Origin: Pyricularia pennisetigena
Lineage: Eukaryota > Ascomycota > Sordariomycetes > Magnaporthales > Pyriculariaceae
Assembly: GCF_004337985.1 (NCBI RefSeq)
Contig: NC_043744.1
Span: 5,427,316 to 5,491,315 of the forward strand
DNA length: 64,000 nt
Direction of reading: 5' to 3'
The position numbers and the translations under genes were made by a program. The stretch's first letter is position 1. Every line of letters starts with the position of its first letter. Below the pieces are notes generated by a model. It did no database searches. It saw only the letters and a list, made by a program, of their open reading frames with translations, and was not told the DNA's origin. Of the stretch, positions 22,057-32,475 are shown piece by piece.

Positions 22057-23957
22057 TCAGTAAACGAAAAAGTTTTCAGCCAAAGGATCTGCCTTCCTCA
22101 TCTCGTCATTCTTCCTCCTCAGCATCCACTTCAAGAACCAGGCCATGCCCACGACGCCGACGCAGAACGCCGCGCTCGCCACGGTGGCCTTCATGAACCG
22201 GGGCGAGTCGGCGTCGGGCCAGAGGTAGGGCGTGTAGACGCTGGCCAGGTTCGCACACGTGTTGGCCATGGCCATGGCGACGGCGCGCTTCTCGTCCGTC
22301 TGGCCCAGGGAGCTGCTGGTCCAGCCGATGACGATGTTGGTGACGCCGGCCAGGGAGCCGACGAAGAGCATGATGCCGGCGTAGCGCACGCCGGCGTCGA
22401 GCGTGGCGGCGCACATGGCGAACCCCAGCACGGCCACGGCCTCGCACGCCGTGATGTGCCAGGTGCGCTCGTTGGTGCGGCCCGAGTGGTGCGCGACCAG
22501 CACGCTGACCGCCATGGCGAGGATGTACGGCGGCGACGTCAGGGCCAGGGCGGCGGTCGGCCCGAAGCCGAGCGTCCGGATCAGCGTCGGGAGGAAGTTG
22601 AGGAAGCCGAGCGTCGTCACGTTGAGGTTAGAGAGCAGGCAAAAGGCCCACGTCTTCCAGTCGCGCACCGCCTGCGACAGGCCCTTGACGATCGTCGTCT
22701 TGCCGCCGCTGGTGCGGTTCGTCGTGTCCCGCTCGATCCGGTCGTGGGCCAGCTGGCGTTGCTCCGGCGTCAACCAGGGGGTGGTGAGGGGCTTGTTGGG
22801 TAGCGTGTAGAAGGCTGGGATGGCGACGGCTAAGGACAGGGCGCCTTGGATTATAAAGAGCCTGTAGTGGTGGGTCGGTGGGTTGGCATGGTGTTAGAAA
22901 GCAGTATCCTGGTCTTATTAATCGCCCCCAACAACTGCGGTGTTTAGGGGAGTTGGATAGATAGATGGCTAGGTAGGTGGGCAGGGTAGGTTGCAAGGTT
23001 GCTCACCATCTCCACCCAGCGATGCCGGCCCTGCCATCCAGCTGAAAGACTCCTGCTGCAAACGGGCCAGAGATGGCGCTGGCAACAAGATTTCCGGTGA
23101 AAAAAATCGAGATCCGGGTTGCTATCTCCTTCCGGGTGTAGAGCGTGCCGAGGAGATAAGTCACGCCGGGGACGAACTAAAGAAAAAAAAGCAGTCAGCG
23201 AGTGTTGGATCAAACTGCACGCAGGTTACTTACAGGGGCTTCAAAAACACCGAGGAGGAATCGACAAGCAATCATTGTTTTGTAGTCATGTGCCTTGTAG
23301 GTAAGAAGGGTGACCACCGACCACAATGCGTTGAAACCTGTACAGCATCCGACAAAGTTAGTGAATTGGTCAAGGAATGTGTGGTGTGGCCCATGGATCG
23401 GTGGTCTATTCTCTTACCTGCCAAGTAGAAGCTTGGCCGTACTCGGCTCAACACCATATTGCTCGGTACTTGCCCGACAAGATATCCTACAAAGAGTACA
23501 GAAATGCAGGTGTTGTACTGTGTGCCCCTAAGGTCGAGGTCATCAGCCAGCCCGTCGAGCTTTCCATTGACTATAGCACTTCGGTCGAGAAAGTTGAAGA
23601 AGTACATGAGCCATATGGTGGGCTGAGTGTTTGGTTAATCAGTAATGGTTCTAGACGAGATTTGGTTTGTNNNNNNNNNNNNNNNNNNNNNNNNNNNNGC
23701 GGGGAATTAAACAAGATGAAGAACCACGCAACGCCTCTCACCATGATGTACATATCCAGCTTCCGAACAACAGCAAGCTCCTCTGGGCTCCTCTCGAGGG
23801 AGGCGCCAAAATCGTCAATCCTGACGCCGGCATCTTGTTTGCCTAGGCCATTGACGCCATCGTGCTGTCCGTTGGGAAGCGTAGTGACCTCTTCGTACGG
23901 AGGCGGGGCCGACCTCTCGGTCTTAGTCGCAATATCCTCAATGCTGCTGGAACTCAT
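22057..23957 (-). CDS. MFS transporter, allantoate permease (Dal5/ACS) family
   Basis: Plasma-membrane proton-coupled carrier of the anion:cation symporter family; members move allantoate, nicotinate, vitamins or other organic anions, and the substrate here cannot be told. Exons 23957-23742, 23622-23418, 23337-23234, 23176-23007 and 22861-22057 are all GT-AG and in phase, giving 499 residues. The cytosolic N terminus is followed by KLDMYIM-PTIWLMYFFNFLDRSAIVN (TM1, broken by intron 1), GTQYNTCISVLFVGYLVGQVPSN (TM2), MIACRFLLGVFEAPFVPGV and ISIFFTGNLVASAISGPFAA. A second six-helix half contains FCLLSNLNVTTLGFLNFLP, GIMLFVGSLAGVTNIVIGW and ATVASAAFCVGVVGMAWFLK. The 28-base N gap falls inside intron 1, so the protein is not affected. 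Intron 3 carries a long pyrimidine tract before its AG. Confidence 0.9.
23671..23698. other. Assembly gap (N run, 28 bases)
   Basis: 28 undetermined bases inside the first intron of the MFS transporter gene; true length unknown. Confidence 0.99.
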
Positions 23958-24710
23958 TTTGGCAAGTAAACGCGAGATGATGTTCTCATGGTGCGACGTT
24001 GACCTGCACGGCCGTTTCGACGGAGCAGTGATCTTGCTTGTTGGCACTGCCAACTTATATCAACGGTTTCCATGTTGAGAGGGGGATTGCGGATGTGACG
24101 GAGTGTCCAGCACCAACAGGCCTTCAGCAAGGTTTTCGTGAATTAAAATTGTTTTCTTTCGGCCGTCATCTAATCTCCACCAGAAGTGGCTTAGGGAGGG
24201 AGCGAGACATGTCAATGGGAAAAAGAAAAATGAGGCAGGGCTGGAAGCCCGCGGATCACAATGCCCGGCAAACATGTCTTGGGATGATGCGTCACCCGCG
24301 AATGGTCCGTACTATCTCTTGGCAAAGAGCTTGCGCATAACTACAAGTCTTTGGACGAATGTCGAACCTGTTGAGAGTCAGCATCGCAACTCCCAAACAA
24401 CCCTACAAAGAAATGACTTTTGACTGTTTATATTCAATCCATCGGATGATCCGACGCTTTAGTGGTCCGACCTCCATCTTGAAGTTTGTATTAGGTTGGT
24501 GTAAGCGGGAAAAAGAAAAAAGAAAAAAATACTTGCGTGCTGGATGAGTAACACCAAGAACTGCTACGTCCCTGGAGGTTTAGGCGAGCCGAGCCCTGCG
24601 TGAAATTAGCTTGTTACATTTTGTATAGACTTTTTCTCTATTCTACAGACACGTTTTATACACCATTAATCCAGGGACAATCACACACATCAGCTCACAC
24701 GGCCAACGTC
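23958..24710. other. Intergenic, about 750 bp
   Basis: Upstream region of the MFS transporter and 3' flank of atp11 (both on the minus strand). No gene or repeat was recognised. Confidence 0.5.
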
Positions 24711-25754
24711 TCAACCCAACCTCTCAGCCTCCGCTAGCAGCTTTTCGATGCTAAAGTTCTCATTGCCCGTCCCAAACCACTCGACCAGCTCCCGCCTGGC
24801 CTTGGCTCTCTCCTCGCTCTGCAGCTTGCTGCCGCCCGCCGAGACCGCCGGGTCCCAGCCGCCGTAGAAGCGCTGCAGGCACATGACGAGCCACTGCGCG
24901 TCCGAGATCTTGACCCCCCTGTTGTCGACCATGCTGCCCTGCATCAGCACGACGCCCTTGTCCTCTGCAAGGTCCGGGTGGTGCGTGACAGTCGTGTGGG
25001 GCTGCGCAAACTCGCCGCGGTTCTTGTACTCTGCCAGTTGCGTGAACAGCACCGTGCTGGTCCCCGTGGCGGCGTCAAAAGTCCACTGCAAAAAATGCAT
25101 CTCTGCTCCCTGCTCCGGGTGCGGCACGGGGAGGACGAACTGCGGCCGCCGCCGGGCGAGTGCCTCCATGGCCTGGTAGGTGGGCGCCGGGACGACGGCG
25201 CACAGGCTCTTAGGGTCTGTCGTGTGCAGCAGCCGCCAGATCTCGGTCAGTTCGGGGACGGGGAGCTGGCGGACTTTGGGCAGATCGACGATGGCGGAGA
25301 GGGGCTTCACTTGAGATGAGCCGCTGCTGTCCTTTGCCGTCTTTGTTTCTGATGTTGACGGCGAGTTGCCGCTTTGTTGTTCTGTAGATTTGCCTGCCGT
25401 TTTGGCATCGGATTCGGCAGCGTGAGTAGCTCGAGCGGCAGGTTCGTCGGCCAGGATCTTGTCCAAGCCAGGCGGAGCGATGGCGGCGGCAGCTTTCCGC
25501 TGCTCCTTGATTTTCTCGGCGTAAGCTTCCTTGAGCTCGTCAATGCCGGTGAGTCCCTCCGACTTGGCCTTGCGGTCAAGCTTCTCGCGGTACTTTTCTG
25601 CGATGTTCTGGCGCGGGCGCGTCGTGGTGAGGAAGCGGATGTCATGCACCTCTGCCCACCGCCGCTGCTGCTTGTAGAGTTGTAACGGTCGGCAACGGCT
25701 GATTGACTGCCGGAGCATTGGGGCAGCAGCCCTGCTCAGCGCTGCGGTTGCCAT
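24711..25754 (-). CDS. atp11: Mitochondrial F1-ATPase assembly factor Atp11 (ATPAF1)
   Basis: Chaperone that binds the F1 beta subunit in the mitochondrial matrix until it pairs with alpha. Single exon, 347 residues. The first ~45 residues (MATAALSRAAAPMLRQSISR onward) are a basic, acid-free targeting leader ending before RFLTTTRPRQN. Residues ~50-90 form a charged helix (NIAEKYREKLDRKAKSEGL), followed by a Ser/Thr/Lys-rich linker. The conserved Atp11 domain starts at KPLSAIVDLPKVRQLPVPEL and includes TEIWRLLH, FVLPVPHPEQGAEMHFLQWT, LFTQLAEYKNRGEFAQPHTT, DKGVVLMQGSMVD and AQWLVMCLQRFY. Length and motif order match fungal Atp11. Confidence 0.94.
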   Translation of the reverse strand: MATAALSRAAAPMLRQSISRCRPLQLYKQQRRWAEVHDIRFLTTTRPRQNIAEKYREKLDRKAKSEGLTGIDELKEAYAEKIKEQRKAAAAIAPPGLDKILADEPAARATHAAESDAKTAGKSTEQQSGNSPSTSETKTAKDSSGSSQVKPLSAIVDLPKVRQLPVPELTEIWRLLHTTDPKSLCAVVPAPTYQAMEALARRRPQFVLPVPHPEQGAEMHFLQWTFDAATGTSTVLFTQLAEYKNRGEFAQPHTTVTHHPDLAEDKGVVLMQGSMVDNRGVKISDAQWLVMCLQRFYGGWDPAVSAGGSKLQSEERAKARRELVEWFGTGNENFSIEKLLAEAERLG

Positions 25755-27157
25755 TGTGACTTGGTGGTCTAGGAGAAACAGACCAAGTGCGGTTAGTGGA
25801 TTTCAATGATGATCTCCATCCTTCTGCAGAAGGCGATTTGCGGCTGTCTCGTTCCTGCATATGCCGTCATTGGTTCAATTGCAAGGGTCTTCTATTATCG
25901 CATCAGAAAATCTTTATCGCCACGTGATAGATGGGGAACTCTCCTACAAGCCTGAGCTACTTTCGTCTTCACAGAATTTTGAGTTTCAAGACTACTAATG
26001 GTGCCACTATGATTGAAACAGTCATAGATTGCTTCTCCAATTTTTAATAATCCCTCCTTGTATTCTTACATCGTACATCTTGCTCAGTGATTGTAATATG
26101 TGCAACAAGCAGGTAACTGTTGCCCTCGGAGCTAGGCTCTCGGCGCCGAACTTGGGCAAAGTCACATGACACTCAATGACTATTGTACAGGGGATTCTTT
26201 TGCGGGTCGGAAAAGACCGGGATTGCTGACATATCAAGGTACGATTAATTAATCAAACCGTCTGTGAATTCGCCATCGTTCGATTGCGGGCATTGACGTG
26301 CAACCTATTTGGTAATCGGGATTTGGAATACACTAGCACGCCGCATACCCAACCAGTTCCTGCCAAGAATGAGTCTACTGTGGTCCAGGCATAAAAAAAA
26401 TCAAACGGCTCCGCGGATCGGAGCGGCGATATATTTAGCAACAAAAAAACAAAAATCAAGTCAGCACCGAGCTCGGCTTTGGCAGCTCGGCATCACCGCC
26501 CAGGACAATCAAACAAAGCTGTTCTAGACTTTTATGGGGAAGTTTCCAGTAATCATTGATTGCAAATGTGTACCAGTAGTGGCAATGAATACAAACTTAT
26601 TTATGCTGACGTCTTTCCTGTTGGTATATGCCCGACTCCATTGTCCAGGAAAGCATGTCAAAGTCCCTCAAGGACAACATTTCCAGACCCGCTACGGACT
26701 GTTGAAAAACATACGCGACTCTTATCGTCAGTCCCAAGTCCCGGGAGAAGAACCCACAAACTTACCTTAGAACGGAGTCTCGAGTGGGACCCGTTAACTC
26801 TCTGTTCCTCAAGACAGACCAATCAACAAGATTCCATTTGTGAATCTAATCGCCGACCCTGAGCTTTAAGCTTCGGGCAAGAATTCTTCTTGTCTTCCTC
26901 CACGCCGAACCGAGTTTGCCCCGAACTTGTTGACTCTCCTTAGCTGTCTCACTCTCCTTTTCGTCTTTTTAAAAAAAAGCTTTATCCATCTCTCCTTGAT
27001 CTTCACATTCTTTCTCCAATCCTTGTATTACCACTGAAGTCAGAGACCTCATTTTAATCACAACCTCAAGGTTTGTTTGTCCCCCTCTTCCATATGACAT
27101 CCGCCGTAGATCCCTGTATGAAAACAGCCCATCTGAGCACAAACTGAACAACTCTGA
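25755..27157. other. Divergent intergenic region, 1.4 kb
   Basis: Between atp11 (minus) and ccp1 (plus). Short frames without family features. A long pyrimidine-rich stretch (about 26930-27030) precedes the ccp1 start and is likely its promoter and 5' leader. No tRNA or repeat was recognised. Confidence 0.5.
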
Positions 27158-27163
27158 ATGCAG

Positions 27164-28475
27164 ATGGCCTCTGCCTCTCGTCAAATCCTCCGGGCTGCGT
27201 CCCGCACCAGCACCCGTGCCGCCTTCGCCCCAGCTGCATCCCGCGGCCTCGCCACCCGTGCCATCGCCGGCCGCCGCTTCTACTCGTCATCTTCGTCCGA
27301 GCCCGCCAAGGCCTCGTCGTCCAACCTCGGCTGGATCGCTGGTGCCCTTGCCGCTGCCGCCGCTGGTGCCGGTTACTGGTACACTCAGAACGGTGGCGCC
27401 GCCAAGCTCACCAAGCCCGAGTTCAAGGACTACCAGGCCGTGTACAACGAAATTGCCAACCGTCTCGAGGAGAACCCCGACTACGACGATGGCAGCTACG
27501 GCCCCGTCCTGGTCCGCCTGGCTTGGCACGCCAGCGGCACCTACGACAAGGAGACGGGCACTGGTGGTAGCAACGGTGCCACCATGCGCTTCTCGCCCGA
27601 GGGTAACCACGGTGCCAACGCCGGTCTGAAGGCTGCTCGTGACTTCCTGGAGCCGATCAAGGGTAAGTCATCGAAGTCCTAGGGTACCTGTGGCGATGCG
27701 TGGGGCTGTTGAGGAACCTTGTCTCTTCCCCTCTCTTTCCTGAAAACTAACGCATTCTCACACGAAAAAAAAAAAAAAAAAAAAAAACAGCCAAGTACCC
27801 CTGGATCACCTACTCGGACCTCTGGATCCTCGGAGGCGTCTGCGCCATCCAGGAGATGCTGGGCCCCAAGATCCCCTACCGCCCCGGCCGCTCCGACAAG
27901 GACGCCGCGGCCTGCACGCCCGACGGCCGCCTGCCCGACGCCGCGCAGCGCCAGGACCACGTCCGCAACATCTTTTACCGCATGGGCTTTAACGACCAGG
28001 AGATCGTTGCCTTGGCCGGCGCTCACGCCCTGGGCCGCTGCCACACGGACCGCAGCGGTTTTGAGGGACCCTGGACCTTTTCGCCGACCGTGCTGACCAA
28101 CGACTACTTCAAGCTGCTGCTGAACGAGAAGTGGGAGTACAAGAAGTGGGACGGTCCTAAGCAGGTGAGTTTCTAATTTTTTTTCCGAGAGGTGTTGAAA
28201 TGCGCTAGGAGAAAAAAAAAATCAATTGAGATTCTGACCCTGGATCAACGAAACAGTACGTCGACAGCAAGACCAAGACCCTCATGATGTTGCCGGCCGA
28301 CATGTGCCTCATCGAGGACAAGAAGTTCAGGGAGTGGACCAAGAAGTACGCCGAGGATAACGACCTGTTCTTCAAGGACTTTGCGGCCGCCGTGCTCAAG
28401 CTGTTTGAGCTCGGTGTGCCCTTCGCTGAGGGTACCGAGAACCAGAGGTGGATCTTCAAGTCCACCAGCGAGTAA
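27164..28475 (+). CDS. ccp1: Cytochrome c peroxidase, mitochondrial
   Basis: Reduces hydrogen peroxide using ferrocytochrome c in the intermembrane space. Exons 27164-27662, 27791-28164 and 28257-28475 give 363 residues; an in-frame ATG two codons earlier (27158) is an alternative start. A basic leader is followed by a membrane stretch ([19 protein letters not shown]) as in the bipartite presequence of yeast Ccp1. Catalytic residues are intact: distal [12 protein letters not shown] (Arg, Trp, His), proximal [12 protein letters not shown] (His ligand), the radical-site Trp in [15 protein letters not shown] and the proximal Asp in [13 protein letters not shown]. Intron 1 contains an uninterrupted run of about 22 A directly before its CAG. 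Confidence 0.95.
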
Positions 28476-29198
28476 AGAAAGAAGTAACTCGAGGAGGGTA
28501 TCGGACCGAATGAGGACGAGCGACTTGATGATTAGACTTGTTTAGATTTTTTTTTCTCTCTCTTCTAGAAGATTAGATGTGGACCACTCCATATACCCAG
28601 ATGGGAGTGATGGAGGATGCAACTGCGGAGAGTTGCTCCAAGATTTGTATAAAGCAGAGGCGTGGTCATCGCGACCATACAAGGATCTCTTTTGTGTAAA
28701 AGAGTGTGTACAATAGAGTACTTCTACGTGGCAACGTGCCCGGATGGCGATGCCTGGTGTTTTATAACTGACAATTGAGGCATGACGTTGAAATAAAGCT
28801 AGTCCAGTCCCGGATGTTTCACTTGATGGAGTGAAGTGAGGTCCCCGCGACTTGCAGGTGGCCCTGCCTGCAGTTCTTGGTTGCATCACACCCCGCAGAG
28901 GCGAGTAGGAGGAGGAGCGCCAAGCCGAGCAGGTACANNNNNNNNNNNNNNNNNNNNNNNNNNNNNNNNNNNNNNNNNNNNNNNNNNNNNNNNNNNNGGG
29001 TTAAGATGATGCTAGAATGGCGTACATGGATTTCTAGACGTGTCATTGGATATGATGTTTGAGCAGGAGATGGGTTGCTCGGAAGTTGTATCAAAGGTTA
29101 ATTGGGTCATAAATCTCATTAATTGTTCTGCCTCACAGAAGAGAGCACGGCAAACGTCTAGGTGTAACCCTGACAAACATGCAGTAGTGACACATCCC
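28476..29198. other. Intergenic between convergent genes with assembly gap
   Basis: 3' flanks of ccp1 and the oxidoreductase gene. Bases 28938-28997 are N (60 bases; true length unknown). No gene was recognised in the readable part, but the gap leaves it incomplete. Confidence 0.6.
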
Positions 29199-30755
29199 TC
29201 AAGCCGACAATCTCTCTTCAACCTTGCCCCTCCACCACTCCCCCCAATCAAGCACCTTCCTCCCCTTCCTCGCATCCTCTGCACAAAACACCATGGCGTG
29301 ACTCCTCAGCACATCCTCGAGGCTGCACCCCACAATCTCGCTCTGCGCCCTCTCGGCGGTCCAGCCGTGGTTCTTGACCTTGTCCACGGCCAGCACGAAC
29401 TGCCTGGTGAGGCCGTTGTCGCCGCCGCCGTGGCCGACGCTCTCGAGCCTGGGCTTGTGGACGGTGGTCTGGCCGGTGCGAAAGTCCGACACCGAGATGG
29501 TCTGCGAGTCGGCGTGCACCTCGCCGTGCTCGCCGTAGATGAGCGTGTGGCGCTGGCAGATCTTGGTCGTCTGCGACACCATGTGGAAGGTCGCCTGCTT
29601 GGCGCCCAAGCCGCGGCGCGGATCCTCGTCCCACGTCAGCGTCACGACCTGGTTGTCGCACACGTCGTTGTCGCTCTCCCAGACGCAGCGCCCGAACCAG
29701 TTGCGCGCCTTGACCTCGTCGTCGGGCGTCGCGGCCGCGTCGTAGTCCTCGCCTAGCTTGGACAGCAGCGCCTCCCGGGCCTGCTCCTTGTCCGCGTAGC
29801 TCTCAATGTCCGGCACCACGACGTCGACCGGCCAGTTGGTGTTGCTCGAGTCCAGGCTGCGCAGCCCAAAGCTGTCGGTGCCGTCGGCGTAGATGCGCTT
29901 GGCCGAGAATTTGCAGTCCTTCTCGATGGGGCAGGATAGACAATTCGTCGCCGCCCCGGCCGCCTTTGGCTTCCTGCTCCTTCTGAAGAGGTGCAGGCCG
30001 CCGGAGCTGGACACGGTAGACGGGAGGTGGGGCTCTTCCCCGGCGCAGAGGAGCCACAGCAGCACGTCGATGTCGTGGCAGCTCTTGGTCAGCAGGCTCG
30101 GGGCCGACGTGTCCTCGCGGCGCCAGTTGCCGCGGACGTACGAGTGGGAAAAGTGCCACCAGCCGACGGGCTCCGTGTGCACCACGTTGAGCACGTCGCC
30201 CACGCACCTCTCCTCCAGCAGCAGCCTGCGCAGCTCCATGTTGTGCGGGCTGTACCGCAGCACGTGCCCGATCGAGAAGACGTTGCCCGCCCCCCGCAGC
30301 GCCCGGTACATGTCGACACAGTCGCCGAGGCGCGTGGCAAGCGGCTTCTCGCACATGACGTGCAGCCCGCCCAGCTCAGCCAGGCCCATGACGACCTCGC
30401 GGTGGAGGTGGTCCTGGACGCAGACGAAGACGGCGTCCACGCCGGCGGGCTCGCCGTCACCGCCACTGCTGTCGCACCTCTCCCGGCGGGCCTTTTCGTA
30501 CGCTACAAAGGCCTTCCAATCGCTAAAGCCGTGTGGTTCTGCGTCGGTCCAGCCGGCGATGAACTGAGTGCCGATGACGGAGCGGCGATAGGGGTCTGGC
30601 TCGGCGACGGCGACGACGATGCCGTTGCTGGACGTCTTGACCGACGATGCGTATGTCTGGCCGCGGGACCCGGCGCCGATTATCAGAATGCGGGGCGGGG
30701 AGGCCGACATGGGTGGTGGTGGGGGAGGGAGGACATTTTCTAATGGTTCCGCCAT
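29199..30755 (-). CDS. Gfo/Idh/MocA-family NAD(P)-dependent oxidoreductase
   Basis: Single exon, 518 residues from ATG 30755 (reading MAEPLENVLPPPPPPMSASP); no upstream ATG was confirmed. The N-terminal Rossmann domain begins RILIIGAGSRGQTYAS, with the conserved lysine motif in HVMCEKPLATRLGD and the following helix HVLRYSPHNMELRRLL. The C-terminal alpha/beta domain includes VHTEPVGWWHFSHSYVRGNW, SLLTKSCHDIDVLLWLLC (the family's K-x-x-H-D pattern), an insert CLSCPIEKDCKFSAKRIY with three cysteines, and ERAQSEIVGCSLEDVLRSHA near the end. The fold and a substrate of sugar or cyclitol type are family knowledge; the actual substrate cannot be told. Coding GC is high. The Cys-containing insert is not part of the minimal family and could bind metal. 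Confidence 0.88.
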   Translation of the reverse strand: MAEPLENVLPPPPPPMSASPPRILIIGAGSRGQTYASSVKTSSNGIVVAVAEPDPYRRSVIGTQFIAGWTDAEPHGFSDWKAFVAYEKARRERCDSSGGDGEPAGVDAVFVCVQDHLHREVVMGLAELGGLHVMCEKPLATRLGDCVDMYRALRGAGNVFSIGHVLRYSPHNMELRRLLLEERCVGDVLNVVHTEPVGWWHFSHSYVRGNWRREDTSAPSLLTKSCHDIDVLLWLLCAGEEPHLPSTVSSSGGLHLFRRSRKPKAAGAATNCLSCPIEKDCKFSAKRIYADGTDSFGLRSLDSSNTNWPVDVVVPDIESYADKEQAREALLSKLGEDYDAAATPDDEVKARNWFGRCVWESDNDVCDNQVVTLTWDEDPRRGLGAKQATFHMVSQTTKICQRHTLIYGEHGEVHADSQTISVSDFRTGQTTVHKPRLESVGHGGGDNGLTRQFVLAVDKVKNHGWTAERAQSEIVGCSLEDVLRSHAMVFCAEDARKGRKVLDWGEWWRGKVEERLSA

Positions 30756-31393
30756 TATGCCTGTGTAGTCTCTGGGTGTAAACTCTAATTGGATGTAGAG
30801 ACGGGTTTGGTGCAATGACGAAGGAAGAATTTGGGTTTCTCCAGGGTAGTTTAGTGGCCGCAGAAGCTCTCGCGCAAGTCGTCTTGGATTGATGGATGGA
30901 GGAAGGTTGGATCCGCTTTTGAAGTCTGTGCGTTACCCCGGATTCTTTTATGGATTGGCACGAACGAACCACTTACCTTCGAGTGATTTGCAACGTAAGT
31001 AACCATACCCCACTTGTGTACTTGGGCTAGGAATTTCCGACTACGTACCTTACATACTCCATAGTGGCTGGAAAAGGCAGGCAGGATCCAAATCTTGGAT
31101 ATATGATTGGGTGCATTATCTGCTACGCATAAGGTAGCAGTTTGACGAGGGATTGTATTTTTCTTTGTCCCGGGAATAGCGCAAACAGCAGCAATGGCAA
31201 TTAAAAGAATTAGCATTACATATAATACCGAGGATTCCCCGTCTCATTTTTAGCGAGTTTTTTTTTACCAAAGAATGAAATAAAGCTAATCCCAGCCAAT
31301 ATCAACCGATCGTGGACAGGCCGTGAAATTAAAAGAGGCTAGGAATAACTTGCCCAATTTTATAAAGCCAAATCCCGTATCTTCGTCAATCCC
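30756..31393. other. Intergenic, about 640 bp
   Basis: Upstream of the oxidoreductase gene and downstream of the broken kinase-like gene. AT-rich; no gene or repeat was recognised. Confidence 0.5.
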
Positions 31394-32285
31394 TCAACGT
31401 CGCCTTCCCTCGTTTTCACAATTCTGGAAACGAATCCAAGGGGAAGTAAAGCCCCCGTCGAAATCAATCACACACAAATTCTCGCCCCTTGTTAATCAAG
31501 ATGTCATCCGGCTTCGCATTCTCAATAGTATCCCGGCTTGTGAAGGCTGTTAACTATAGCCGCCAGTTCCTTGAACCGGCGTTGGCGAATTTGTTCGGTT
31601 GGGCTGAACAAGCCGCACATCTTTAAACGGCTGGAATAAGGACTTGCCTTGGGCTCGATATACTCAAAGAGCAGACCGACAATGCGCTGGTCGTTAGGCA
31701 TGTCCCCATCGGTTACAAGGCCGTGCAGGACGACAAATGCGCATTTCTGGTGAGGATTTTTACCGCTTTTCAACGCCTCTGCTGTTTCTCCGGTAGGCAC
31801 AGAGTTCACGGATAGCCGGCCTGTTCCCGCGCTTGAAAATCTTTTCAAAATGGCACACTACATCCCCTGTTGCCAGAGGGGGGGGATTTGTATTCCCTCC
31901 TTGGTTCCATCTTGTTGACCTCGCCAACAGTCGCAATCAGCACGAACCCACTCGGCGTTAAACCAATGATGCAGTGTAAACGGTGGGTTGCGCTTGGAGG
32001 GTTCAGGGCCAGAGCCGAGAGGGTTTCTTCCAAGGGTTCTGTCGATTTTTCAATCGCCAATTGCTGCGACTCGAAGTGATCCTCGTCTTCGTTATCGTCA
32101 TCCTTCAATCTCCTGAGCAAACCATAATAGTCTGCGAGAAGCATTGGCGCCGTTTCCAGCTCTGAAGGCACGCATTCGAGATAATAAAGAGCCCCGTGAG
32201 ATCGTACGGCTATGGCGCACTTATCCTTGTGGATGCTGGTGGAACAATTTGCGATGCACAAATCTGGCCCAATTGTGTAGTGCAA
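31394..32285 (-). pseudogene. Broken protein-kinase-like gene
   Basis: Read on the minus strand, kinase-like peptide continues through four pieces in different frames. 32285-31845 holds an N-terminal region (ECVPSELETAPMLLADYYGL, LHCIIGLTPSGFVLIATVGE). 31848-31522 resembles the kinase N lobe and hinge (CAFVVLHGLVTDGD, QRIVGLLFEYIEPK) followed by a helix RRFKELAAIVNSLHKPGYY, which then meets a TGA. In the next frame comes a catalytic-loop-like NAKPDDILINKG, and in another VIDFDGGFTSPWIRF (DFG-like) before the stop at 31394. This order resembles fungal kinase-like proteins with G-D-x-K-x-D-N-V-L-I and I-D-F-G-G-G motifs. At least three frame changes and an in-frame stop argue for a pseudogene. 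Spacing between pieces is too small for introns. I give no restored reading. Confidence 0.6.
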
Positions 32286-32475
32286 GATAATGACCTACCT
32301 ACCTCAATACGAATGAGCGTGGAAAAGGAAAAAACATATTTTTTACGCACTTCCCAGCGACATGGCAAGACGGAAAACAATCGGCTGTTTTACGCGAGAT
32401 AACATGTATAAAAGAGTAGAGCTTCTTATTCAACAATCAAAAATACACACGTTTACCGCCAATGTTGCGTCTGGA

